In this document: positions 1-5,252 of the stretch, piece after piece
Layout: each line of letters starts with the position of its first letter
Position numbering within the stretch: position 1 is the stretch's first letter
Origin: Nitriliruptoraceae bacterium
GTDB lineage: Bacteria > Actinomycetota > Nitriliruptoria > Nitriliruptorales > Nitriliruptoraceae
Direction: 5' to 3'
DNA: 5,252 nucleotides
Assembly: GCA_007131525.1 (NCBI GenBank)
Contig: SLQK01000297.1
Coordinates: 1 to 5,252 of the forward strand
Notes under the pieces: generated by a model
The model's input: the letters and a program-made list of their open reading frames with translations, nothing else
The model's database searches: none
What the model was told of the DNA's origin: nothing
Position numbers and translations under genes: made by a program

Positions 1-107
1 CGGGCGCCGGGGACGTGGCACAGCGTACGGGCCTCGGATCGGCCCGGGACACGACGGCGCGCCGGGCGCCACGGCCACCCCCCGTCGGGCCGTGGTGCTC
101 GAGGCGT

Positions 108-128
108 CGGTCGTAGCCTGCCCGACCG
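108..128 (+). promoter_or_regulatory. Possible distal promoter -10 (TAGCCT) inside a small inverted repeat
   Basis: TAGCCT at 114-119 fits the actinobacterial -10 pattern TAnnnT. It is flanked by CGGTCG (108-113) and CGACCG (123-128), a perfect 6-bp inverted repeat with a 9-base centre that includes the hexamer. The same ten bases GTAGCCTGCC recur at 216-225 just before the response regulator. If used, transcription would start near 126-128 and give a leader of about 100 bases before the regulator gene. No good -35 is visible. Six-base arms are common by chance in GC-rich DNA, so the operator reading is weak. Confidence 0.25.
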
Positions 129-175
129 TGCCCGCCGACGGAACCGTGAGACCACCGCTCTTCCCATGGTGGTAG
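128..175 (+). other. Possible 15-codon leader ORF ending in Trp-Trp
   Basis: From a GTG at 128, eight bases after the TAGCCT hexamer, a short frame reads VPADGTVRPPLFPWW and stops at TAG (173-175). The two terminal Trp codons (167-172) form part of the left arm of the inverted repeat at 166-187, and the stop codon begins at the last base of that arm. The same frame is open back to the left edge, so this could equally be chance or the end of a longer frame. There is no ribosome binding site; it would have to be leaderless. I list it only because of its position relative to the hairpin blocks. Confidence 0.12.
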
Positions 176-187
176 TAGCACCACCAT
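166..187. repeat. Inverted repeat, 8-bp arms, 6-base spacer
   Basis: ATGGTGGT (166-173) is the exact reverse complement of ACCACCAT (180-187), with the spacer AGTAGC between them. It lies 43 bases before the earliest response regulator start. As DNA it has the size of an operator for a dimeric helix-turn-helix regulator; as RNA it would form a compact hairpin. No run of T follows, so an intrinsic terminator is unlikely. The palindrome itself is certain; its function is unknown. Confidence 0.55.
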
Positions 188-215
188 CGCCGGGACCGCC
201 GTGAGCGGGAGGTCA

Positions 216-230
216 GTAGCCTGCCTCCTG
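216..230 (+). promoter_or_regulatory. Putative promoter -10 for a leaderless response regulator mRNA
   Basis: TAGCCT (217-222) is separated by seven bases from the GTG at 230, which places the expected transcription start on the start codon itself, the arrangement of leaderless genes common in Actinomycetota. The best -35-like block is GGGACC (192-197), a poor match to TTGACA with a long spacer. The hexamer sits in the second copy of the GTAGCCTGCC repeat. GGGAGG (207-212) could instead act as a Shine-Dalgarno sequence on a longer transcript, but it is about 17 bases from the GTG, which is too far for a good site. Confidence 0.4.
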
Positions 231-940
231 TGGTGGCCCCGTCATGCGACCAGGGGGTGGGTGTGGGAGAGGACCGTCTGACCCTCATGATCGCCGAGGA
301 TGACTACCTGGTCCGGGAGGGCGCCCGGGCCGCGGTCGCCGCCGATCCCCGGATCGAGGTGATCGGGGCGGCCAGCGACGCTCCCGAGCTCCTCCGGCTG
401 CTGGAGGACGAGGTCCCCGACGTCGTCCTGCTGGACATCCGCATGCCGCCGACGTTCACCACCGAGGGCATCGACCTGGCCAACCACGTCCGGAGCCACC
501 ACCCGGGGGTGGGCGTGGTCGTGCTGTCCCAGCACGACGACCCCGAGTACGCGCTGGAGCTGCTCAAGGACGGGTCGGCCGGCGTCGCCTACCTCCTCAA
601 GGAGCGCCTCGGGGACGCGGACCGGCTCCTGCAGGCGATCGACGAGGTCCGCGACGGCGGCTCGATGCTCGATCCACGGATCGTGGAGGCCCTGCTGGAG
701 GCCCAGCGCCGTCGCGCCGCGTCACGGCTGGCCGGGCTGACCCCCCGCGAGCTGGAGGTGCTGGCGCTGATGGCCTCAGGACGGGGCAACGCCGCGATCG
801 CCCGGGAACTCACCATCACCGACCGCTCGGTCGAGAAGCACACCAACGCGATCTTCCGGAAGCTCGGGCTGGCCGAGGAGATCGACCTCAACCGTCGGGT
901 CGCCGCGGTCCTGTTCTACCTGCAGCGCTCCCACGACTGA
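230..940 (+). CDS. NarL/FixJ-family response regulator (REC + LuxR HTH)
   Basis: This is the DNA-binding output half of a two-component system. The receiver domain (about residues 18-142) has the acidic pocket E23/D24/D25, phosphoacceptor D69 in VVLLDIRMPP, switch Ser100 in VVVLSQHDD and conserved Lys124 in YLLKERLGD. A LuxR-type helix-turn-helix follows (about 168-230) with LTPRELEVLALMASG and the recognition-helix stretch RSVEKHTNAIFRKLGL. The PEYALELL...YLLKER pattern is characteristic of an actinobacterial NarL subfamily normally paired with HisKA_3 kinases, and such a kinase converges on this gene. The GTG at 230 is chosen because a -10-like hexamer lies seven bases before it, implying a leaderless mRNA. 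It gives a non-conserved extension of about 17 residues, so internal starts (GTG 257 or 263, ATG 287) remain possible. The last 165 bases overlap the kinase frame antisense. DNA targets are unknown. Confidence 0.93.
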   Translation: MVAPSCDQGVGVGEDRLTLMIAEDDYLVREGARAAVAADPRIEVIGAASDAPELLRLLEDEVPDVVLLDIRMPPTFTTEGIDLANHVRSHHPGVGVVVLSQHDDPEYALELLKDGSAGVAYLLKERLGDADRLLQAIDEVRDGGSMLDPRIVEALLEAQRRRAASRLAGLTPRELEVLALMASGRGNAAIARELTITDRSVEKHTNAIFRKLGLAEEIDLNRRVAAVLFYLQRSHD

Positions 941-2659
941 CCCGGCCGGGCGGCGGAGTGGGAGGGCCGCGTCCACCCGGGTCCCCTCCCCCGGCGCCGA
1001 GGTGAGATCCAGCACGCCGCCGAGCGCCTGGACACGATCCCGCATGTGCGTCAACCCTCCTCGGTGCCCAGGGCCATGGGGGTCGAAGCCGACGCCGTCG
1101 TCATGGACGTGGACGTAGAGGTGGTCGTCGTCGACGCTGATCTCGACGTGCAGCCGCGAGGCTTCGGCGTGCTTGACGATGTTGGCGAGCGCCTCCGAGA
1201 TCAGGAAGTAGGCGTTGATCTCCACCTCGGCGTCGACCCGCGGGAGGGGGTCGGGGGTGAACGAGAGGTCGACCGGCAGCTCGAGCTTGGCGGTCAGGCT
1301 GAACAGAGCGGGTCCGAGACCCCGATCGCTCAGGATGGCCGGGAACAGCTGCTGCCCCGTGGTCCGCAGCTGGTCGAGGAGGTGGTCGATCGACTCGGCC
1401 AGGCCGGCGGTCACCGCCGCGACCCGTTCCGGATCCTGTTCGAGCTCACGACGGGCCGCACCCACCTGCATCCGGAGGACCACCAGCTGCTGCTGGATCC
1501 CGTCGTGCAGGTCCTGGGCGATCCGCCGCCGCTCGGCGTCCTGGACCCCGACCATCCGCCGGGCCGCGTCCTGCAGCGCCTCGGCCTGGCGCCGGATGAC
1601 GAGCAGCTGGGCCCGGAGCCCCCGCCGCATCCGCTCCAGCGCCTCCGCCAGTCGGCCGACCTCATCGCTGCGTTCGATCTCGAAGGACCGGTCCAGGTCA
1701 CCGGCGGCGATGGCCGTCGCGGTCGCGGTCAGGCCGACCAGGGGCCGGGTGAGGACCCTGGCCAGCGCGAAGGCCAACCCGCCACCGACCACCAGCAGCA
1801 GCACGAGCATCAGCGCCCGGGTCCGCGCCAGCGCACCGTCGAGGGCCGCCAGCGGGGCGTTCGAGATCAGGCCCACCGTCGCCGGGGTATCCCATGCCCG
1901 CTCGGCGCCCAGCGCGGCGTAGCGGATGAGCCGGCCATCCTCGAGCTGCTGGGTCTCCCGCACCAGGTCCCACTGACCCGCCGGCGCCGCACCGACACGG
2001 GTGTCGTCGGTGGCAGCCACCACCTCCCCCGCCACGACCAGCTCGACCTCGTTCACCCCGGTCTGCTCGAGGTAGCGACGGGCTGCCACGTTGTTCAGCG
2101 GGAACCCTGTCACCAGCAGCCGTGGTTGCGCGCCGAGCCGATCAACCGACAGGGCGTAGACCAGGCCGAACCCACCTCCTGCCAGGGGGACCACCCGCTG
2201 GCTGCTGGTGGCCCGACGGGCGACCTCCGCGGCCTCGCCGGGGGACGGTGGCGCCAACGCCCGCCGGGATGGCAGGCCGAGCGTGCCGACCCGCCCGCTG
2301 GTGACGTCGACCACACCCACCAGTTCCAGCGGTGCGTCGGAGGTCCGTACCACCGACAGGGTGCGTCGGGCCAGCTCATCGGGGTCGTCCGCGCCGTCCG
2401 GCGGCGCAGCGAACAGCTGCTGGGACACCGCCGACATCAGCTGGTTGGTCCGGACGGCGTCGCTGGCGATGCGGGCGTCGAGGACGTCACCGGCCTCGCC
2501 GACCAGGGTGATCGCCTGCTCCTCCAGCTGCTGGCGGGTCAACCGTGACTCGAGCGCCAGGGTGACCAGGCTGGCGACCACCAGGGTGGCGACGAACGCG
2601 GCGAGGACCCGGGGCAGCATGCCCGCCCCGTCGCGCGGCCACCACCGTGGCAGGCTCAT
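776..2659 (-). CDS. Membrane sensor histidine kinase, HisKA_3/NarX-DegS class, with HAMP domain
   Basis: An inner-membrane sensor kinase that should autophosphorylate on His and pass phosphate to a NarL-type regulator. Numbering from the ATG at 2659: TM1 about 16-37; an extracytoplasmic, possibly Cache-like, sensor region about 38-280; TM2 about 282-301; HAMP about 302-355; a coiled-coil signalling helix; the DHp motif ERRRIAQDLHDG with phosphoacceptor H385; N-box Asn493 in SEALANIVKHA; G1 box DDGVGFD (520-526); and a GG-x-THMRDRVQALGG G2 region ending in a LPL strand near 566-568. The ATG overlaps the stop of the preceding binding-protein gene as ATGA and has no clear Shine-Dalgarno sequence, so translational coupling is likely; a GTG at 2674 would add five residues. 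Unusually, the frame runs about 58 residues past the ATPase fold, antisense through the end of the convergent regulator gene, to a TGA at 776-778. No Cys residue was seen. Confidence 0.93.
   Translation of the reverse strand: MSLPRWWPRDGAGMLPRVLAAFVATLVVASLVTLALESRLTRQQLEEQAITLVGEAGDVLDARIASDAVRTNQLMSAVSQQLFAAPPDGADDPDELARRTLSVVRTSDAPLELVGVVDVTSGRVGTLGLPSRRALAPPSPGEAAEVARRATSSQRVVPLAGGGFGLVYALSVDRLGAQPRLLVTGFPLNNVAARRYLEQTGVNEVELVVAGEVVAATDDTRVGAAPAGQWDLVRETQQLEDGRLIRYAALGAERAWDTPATVGLISNAPLAALDGALARTRALMLVLLLVVGGGLAFALARVLTRPLVGLTATATAIAAGDLDRSFEIERSDEVGRLAEALERMRRGLRAQLLVIRRQAEALQDAARRMVGVQDAERRRIAQDLHDGIQQQLVVLRMQVGAARRELEQDPERVAAVTAGLAESIDHLLDQLRTTGQQLFPAILSDRGLGPALFSLTAKLELPVDLSFTPDPLPRVDAEVEINAYFLISEALANIVKHAEASRLHVEISVDDDHLYVHVHDDGVGFDPHGPGHRGGLTHMRDRVQALGGVLDLTSAPGEGTRVDAALPLRRPAGSVVGALQVEQDRGDPTVEVDLLGQPELPEDRVGVLLDRAVGDGEFPGDRGVAPS
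2656..2659 (-). other. ATGA stop/start overlap coupling binding protein to kinase
   Basis: On the minus strand the kinase ATG (2659-2657) and the binding-protein TGA (2658-2656) share two bases in ATGA, a 4-base gene overlap. No purine-rich ribosome binding site is seen in the preceding 15 bases. This is the classical arrangement for translational re-initiation and suggests the two proteins are made in linked amounts. Confidence 0.8.
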
Positions 2660-3936
2660 CGTTCGGCGAGCCACTGCTCGGCGGCGGCCTGGACCTCAGC
2701 CATCGCCTCCGCCGGCGTCCTCCGGCCGCTGAGCGCGACGTCCAGCCCGTCGCGGAAGGCCGTGGCGACCTCGGGGAACGCGATCAGCGGCATGACCTGG
2801 GCGAACTCCAGCTGTGCGACGAAGGCGGCGAGGTCCGGTGAGGTCGCGAACAGCGGCGCGTCGTAGGCGTCGACGCGGGCCGGAAGGCGACCCTCCTGCT
2901 CGGCCAGGGCCAGTCCGACCTCCCGCTCGGTGAGGGCCAGGGCCAGAGCGAAGGCCAGCTCCGGATGTGCACCGTCGCGGGGGAGGAACAGGCTGGAGCC
3001 GCCGAGCACCGTGCGCGGCTCGGCCGGATCGCGTTGCGGCAGCGGGAGCACGGCGATGTCCTCGACCACGCCGTCGGTTCCCATCGCTCGCTGGGTCATC
3101 GGGAGGTCCCATGACCCCGAGGCATGGAGCGCTGCACGGCCGTCGGCGAAGGCGGCCACAGCGTCCAGCGCGAGATCCGTCGCCAGCGGTGACGGTGCAT
3201 GGCCCGCCTCGACCAGGGTGACCAGGGTCTCGATGGCCGCGAGCGTCCGTGGATCCTCGAAGGTGAAGGTCGGGAGCCCCCGGTCGTCCAGGGCTGCGGT
3301 CCCGTCGGGCGCGGTCTCCAGCAGCTGACCCCCACCGGCGACGATCCACCCGTAGGCGGCCCAGCTGCTGGCCGTGACCGCCATGGCGTGATCGGTCGCT
3401 TCGAGCCCGGCCAGGGTCGCCGCGTGCTCCGCGAAGTCGTCGGCCAGGGCGAGATCGCTCTGCGAGACGCCAGCCGCGTCCAGCAGCTCACGGTTGGCCA
3501 TCAGCACCAGCGCGTTGACGTCGAGGGGCACCCCGTAGAGCGCCGCACCCCAGCGGACCCCGAGGACGGCACCGGGCAGGTAGTCGTCCGCCGACAGCCC
3601 TTCGGCCTCCCACAGCTCGTCCACCGGCACCGCCAGGTCGGCAGCCGCGGCTGCGAAGGCGTGCCAGTGGGCGAGGTCGTAGGGTTGCTCCAGCTCCCGG
3701 GCGGCTTCGACCAGTTCGGGGATCTGGGAGAAGGGGGAGCCCTGCACCTGGACCCGCACACCGGGATGGTCCCGCTCGAAGGCATCGATCACCTCACCCA
3801 CCACCGGAGCCGACGCCCAGTCGTCGGCCATGATCACCCGGAGCGTGGTCGGTTCGCCGCTGGGCGCAGCGGCAGCGCAGCCGGCCGCGGCGACGGCGAC
3901 CAGCAAGGCGGCCAGCGCGATGAGCGGACGACGCAT
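2656..3936 (-). CDS. Extracytoplasmic solute-binding lipoprotein, ABC sugar-binding family 1 type
   Basis: A 426-residue binding protein expected to be lipid-anchored on the outer face of the cytoplasmic membrane. The N-terminus is a lipoprotein signal: MRRP, a hydrophobic core to about residue 18, then lipobox AAGC with Cys20 as lipidation site, the only Cys seen. Family signatures follow: a TLRVIMADDW first strand, WHAFAAAAADLAVPVDELW (91-109), YGVPLDVNALVLMANRELL (134-152), FADGRAALHASGSWDLP (263-279), GGSSLFLP (312-319) and GRLPARVDAYDAP (349-361), as in carbohydrate-binding proteins (SBP_bac_1/8 groups). Length is normal. A GGGAGG Shine-Dalgarno sequence precedes the ATG. No ABC permease or ATPase is in the window; the gene is coupled by ATGA to a sensor kinase. 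A role as ligand-sensing partner of that kinase is therefore more likely than transport, although permeases elsewhere in the genome are possible. The ligand cannot be read from sequence. Confidence 0.9.
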   Translation of the reverse strand: MRRPLIALAALLVAVAAAGCAAAAPSGEPTTLRVIMADDWASAPVVGEVIDAFERDHPGVRVQVQGSPFSQIPELVEAARELEQPYDLAHWHAFAAAAADLAVPVDELWEAEGLSADDYLPGAVLGVRWGAALYGVPLDVNALVLMANRELLDAAGVSQSDLALADDFAEHAATLAGLEATDHAMAVTASSWAAYGWIVAGGGQLLETAPDGTAALDDRGLPTFTFEDPRTLAAIETLVTLVEAGHAPSPLATDLALDAVAAFADGRAALHASGSWDLPMTQRAMGTDGVVEDIAVLPLPQRDPAEPRTVLGGSSLFLPRDGAHPELAFALALALTEREVGLALAEQEGRLPARVDAYDAPLFATSPDLAAFVAQLEFAQVMPLIAFPEVATAFRDGLDVALSGRRTPAEAMAEVQAAAEQWLAER

Positions 3937-3945
3937 GCGCGGCAG

Positions 3946-3951
3946 CCTCCC
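3946..3951 (-). promoter_or_regulatory. Shine-Dalgarno site of the solute-binding protein gene
   Basis: GGGAGG on the minus strand, nine bases before the ATG at 3936. It supports that start and lies within the 36-base gap after the molybdoenzyme stop. The gap has no promoter-like or terminator-like sequence that I can see, consistent with co-transcription from the upstream gene. Confidence 0.7.
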
Positions 3952-3972
3952 GGGTCCGCGTCGTGGATGGGG

Positions 3973-5252
3973 TCACACGGCCCGGACGCGGATGGTATGC
4001 CAGCCCTCGGCTCCATCGGGGGCCGGCCGCCGGGGACCCACCGCCTGCAGGGTGCCCTCGCCGTCGGTGGCACGGGCGGCCAGGCGGTACTCACCGGCGG
4101 TCAGCGGGATCTCCGCGCGCCACTGGACCCAGGTCGCGTCGGAGAGCGGGGTGACCAGCTCCGCGGTCCCCGCGACCTCCCCATCGACGAGCACCTCGAC
4201 GGCCTGGATGCCCCGGGTCGGGGCCCACGCGACCCCGGCGACCACCACCTGGCCGGCGGCGACCTCCTCGTTCATCGCCGGCACATCGATGCGGGCGGAG
4301 GTCTTGACCGGCCCCTCCTTGGCCCAGCCGCGCGGGATCCAGTACCCGTCCACGCCGTCCCAGGCCGTCAGCTCGATCTCGGACAGCCACTTGGTCGCGG
4401 AGACGTAGCCGAACAGGCCCGGCACCACCAGCCGTGCCGGGTACCCGTGGCGACGCGGGAGCACCTCGCCGTTCATCCCCAGCGCGACCAGGGCCTGCCG
4501 CCCGTCGAGCGCAGCCGCCAGGGGGAACCCTGCGGTGAAGCCGTCCACCGAGCGGCTGAAGACCTGTTCCGCCGCGGGCGTCGGTCCGGCCTCCTCCAGC
4601 AGCTCCGCCAGGGGCACCCCCACCCACCGGCCAGTCCCGATCAGCGATCCTCCGACCTCGTTGGACACGCAAGCGATCGTGGCGTCGACCTCGACGAGGT
4701 CCCGGGCCAGCAGCTGGTCGTAGGTCAGGCTCAGCGGTCGAGCCACCGCACCGGTGAGCCGCAGCTGCCAGTCGGCGACGTCGACGCGGGGCAGCACGAT
4801 CGCGGTGTCGATGCGGAAGAACCGGTCGGTGGGCGTCAGGACCGGGCTGACCCCCTCGATGCTCGTCGCCAGGTCCTGCGCCGCCGTGACCGGCGGTGCC
4901 GGGACCGAGGCCTGCGGTGCCGGACCCGGTACGGCCGTCAGCTGATCCGCGAGCGGTCGGCTCCCCCGGGCCACCGCACCGATCGCCGTGGCGCCCACCG
5001 AGGTCGCGAGACCGAGCCGTAGGAAGGCGCGCCGGTCGACAGGCGGGTCGGTGGGGCTCGCCGGCTGGGCGGTCGGGCGCGGGGCCGTGAGACCGAGATG
5101 AGCGAGCAGTCGACCGAGCAGGAGGATCGTCACCAGGGCCGCGGCTGCCAGGGCGCCGACCACCAGCGGCACCGACGCCTCGGGGCGAGCCGCCACCGCC
5201 ACGGCCGTGCCGCGCGCCACGGCGGCGACCGCACCGCGCGCGGCGGGCAGGC
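3973..5252 (-). CDS. Membrane-anchored sulfite-oxidase-family molybdopterin oxidoreductase (5' end missing)
   Basis: A molybdenum-cofactor enzyme of the sulfite oxidase/YedY superfamily, with its catalytic domain predicted outside the membrane. The frame stays open to the right edge; a GTG at 5220 gives 415 residues, used for numbering, but the true start is probably beyond the window because relatives carry more N-terminal membrane helices. Visible parts: a membrane helix about 16-44, a loop with twin-arginine motif DRRAFLRLG (62-70), a weakly hydrophobic helix about 69-84, a Pro-rich linker, then the MoCo-binding domain (about 135-290). Cys184 in TIACVSNEVGG is the expected Mo ligand and the only Cys seen. 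HGYPARLVVPGLFGYVSATKW (from 258 on) is a family signature, and the C-terminal Mo-co dimerisation-type domain has GVAWAPTRGIQAVEVLVDGE (329-348) and WVQWR. The substrate is unknown; sulfite should not be assumed. Stop at 3975-3973, 36 bases before the binding-protein gene, suggests one operon. Confidence 0.9.
   Translation of the reverse strand, partial: LPAARGAVAAVARGTAVAVAARPEASVPLVVGALAAAALVTILLLGRLLAHLGLTAPRPTAQPASPTDPPVDRRAFLRLGLATSVGATAIGAVARGSRPLADQLTAVPGPAPQASVPAPPVTAAQDLATSIEGVSPVLTPTDRFFRIDTAIVLPRVDVADWQLRLTGAVARPLSLTYDQLLARDLVEVDATIACVSNEVGGSLIGTGRWVGVPLAELLEEAGPTPAAEQVFSRSVDGFTAGFPLAAALDGRQALVALGMNGEVLPRRHGYPARLVVPGLFGYVSATKWLSEIELTAWDGVDGYWIPRGWAKEGPVKTSARIDVPAMNEEVAAGQVVVAGVAWAPTRGIQAVEVLVDGEVAGTAELVTPLSDATWVQWRAEIPLTAGEYRLAARATDGEGTLQAVGPRRPAPDGAEGWHTIRVRAV

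Larger units (their letters stand above)
1..229. other. Leader/intergenic region upstream of the response regulator
   Basis: No gene can be supported here. All three plus-strand frames run open from the left edge into stops at about 114, 173 and 201, and none of the translations resembles a known protein. In DNA this GC-rich, open frames are expected by chance, so a short C-terminal tail of an upstream gene cannot be excluded. What the stretch does contain is a 10-base direct repeat (GTAGCCTGCC at 113-122 and 216-225), an inverted repeat around the first copy, and several complementary ACCACC/GGTGGT blocks from 151 onward. These are listed separately and look like the control region of the response regulator gene. 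Confidence 0.5.

Noticed and set aside
67..127. A divergent minus-strand gene starting with GTG near 80 and running off the left edge
   Set aside because: A G-rich stretch precedes the GTG and the frame is open to the edge, but only about 26 residues are visible, rich in Pro and Arg with no recognisable motif. Open frames are expected by chance here.
128..187. A true Trp-biosynthesis-type transcription attenuator
   Set aside because: The Trp codons and hairpin are suggestive, but there is no T-run terminator and the downstream gene is a response regulator rather than a Trp pathway gene. Only a translation-masking version is kept, as a finding.
941..1000. Bidirectional terminator between regulator and kinase
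   Set aside because: The bases are G/C runs without a convincing stem followed by T residues on either strand, and they encode the end of the kinase fold.
1046..2548. A 500-codon open frame on the plus strand
   Set aside because: It lies entirely antisense to the histidine kinase, whose domains are unmistakable. The translation is rich in Gly, Pro, Arg, Gln and His with no domain pattern, as expected for the complement of high-GC codons.
2660..2674. GTG at 2674 as the kinase start
   Set aside because: It would add five residues inside the binding-protein gene. The ATG at 2659 forms the classical ATGA overlap and is the more economical start, though neither has a clear ribosome binding site.
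3937..3972. Terminator or promoter in the gap between molybdoenzyme and binding protein
   Set aside because: Only a weak 5-bp inverted repeat (CGCGG/CCGCG) is present, and it encloses the Shine-Dalgarno sequence; there is no T tract and no -10-like hexamer.
3199..5022. A 607-codon open frame on the plus strand
   Set aside because: It is antisense across both the binding protein and the molybdoenzyme and crosses their intergenic gap. The composition is that of a shadow frame, without motifs or a convincing ribosome binding site.

Overview
The window is very GC-rich DNA with strongly G/C-biased third codon positions. It carries a NarL-type response regulator subfamily and a membrane-anchored sulfite-oxidase-like molybdoenzyme, both typical of Actinomycetota. 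A high-GC actinobacterium is the best guess. A deep lineage such as the Nitriliruptoria is possible, but the sequence alone cannot settle this. No tRNA, rRNA, CRISPR array, insertion sequence or phage gene is visible.

Layout. Bases 1-229 are a leader or intergenic stretch with no gene I can support. It holds two copies of a promoter-like element (GTAGCCTGCC) and a set of mutually complementary ACCACC/GGTGGT blocks. From 230 to 940 (+) lies a LuxR/NarL-family response regulator. The rest of the window is a leftward operon-like run on the minus strand, in transcription order: a sulfite-oxidase-family molybdopterin oxidoreductase (3973 to beyond the right edge, 5' end missing), a lipoprotein solute-binding protein of the ABC sugar-binding type (2656-3936), and a membrane sensor histidine kinase of the HisKA_3 (NarX/DegS-like) class (776-2659). 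The binding protein and kinase overlap by ATGA. The kinase frame converges on the response regulator and overlaps its last 165 bases antisense.

How the genes may work together. The kinase has an extracytoplasmic sensor domain and the matching phosphotransfer class for the NarL-type regulator. The solute-binding lipoprotein is translationally coupled to the kinase and has no ABC permease beside it in this window. The simplest reading is a three-component sensory system: a binding protein detects a ligand, probably a sugar or other small solute, and reports it to the kinase, which phosphorylates the convergent regulator. The molybdoenzyme sits 36 bases upstream of the binding protein and is probably co-transcribed with it, but a functional link is only an inference. 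Its N-terminus shows a Sec-type membrane segment followed by an internal twin-arginine motif, suggesting dual Sec/Tat assembly.
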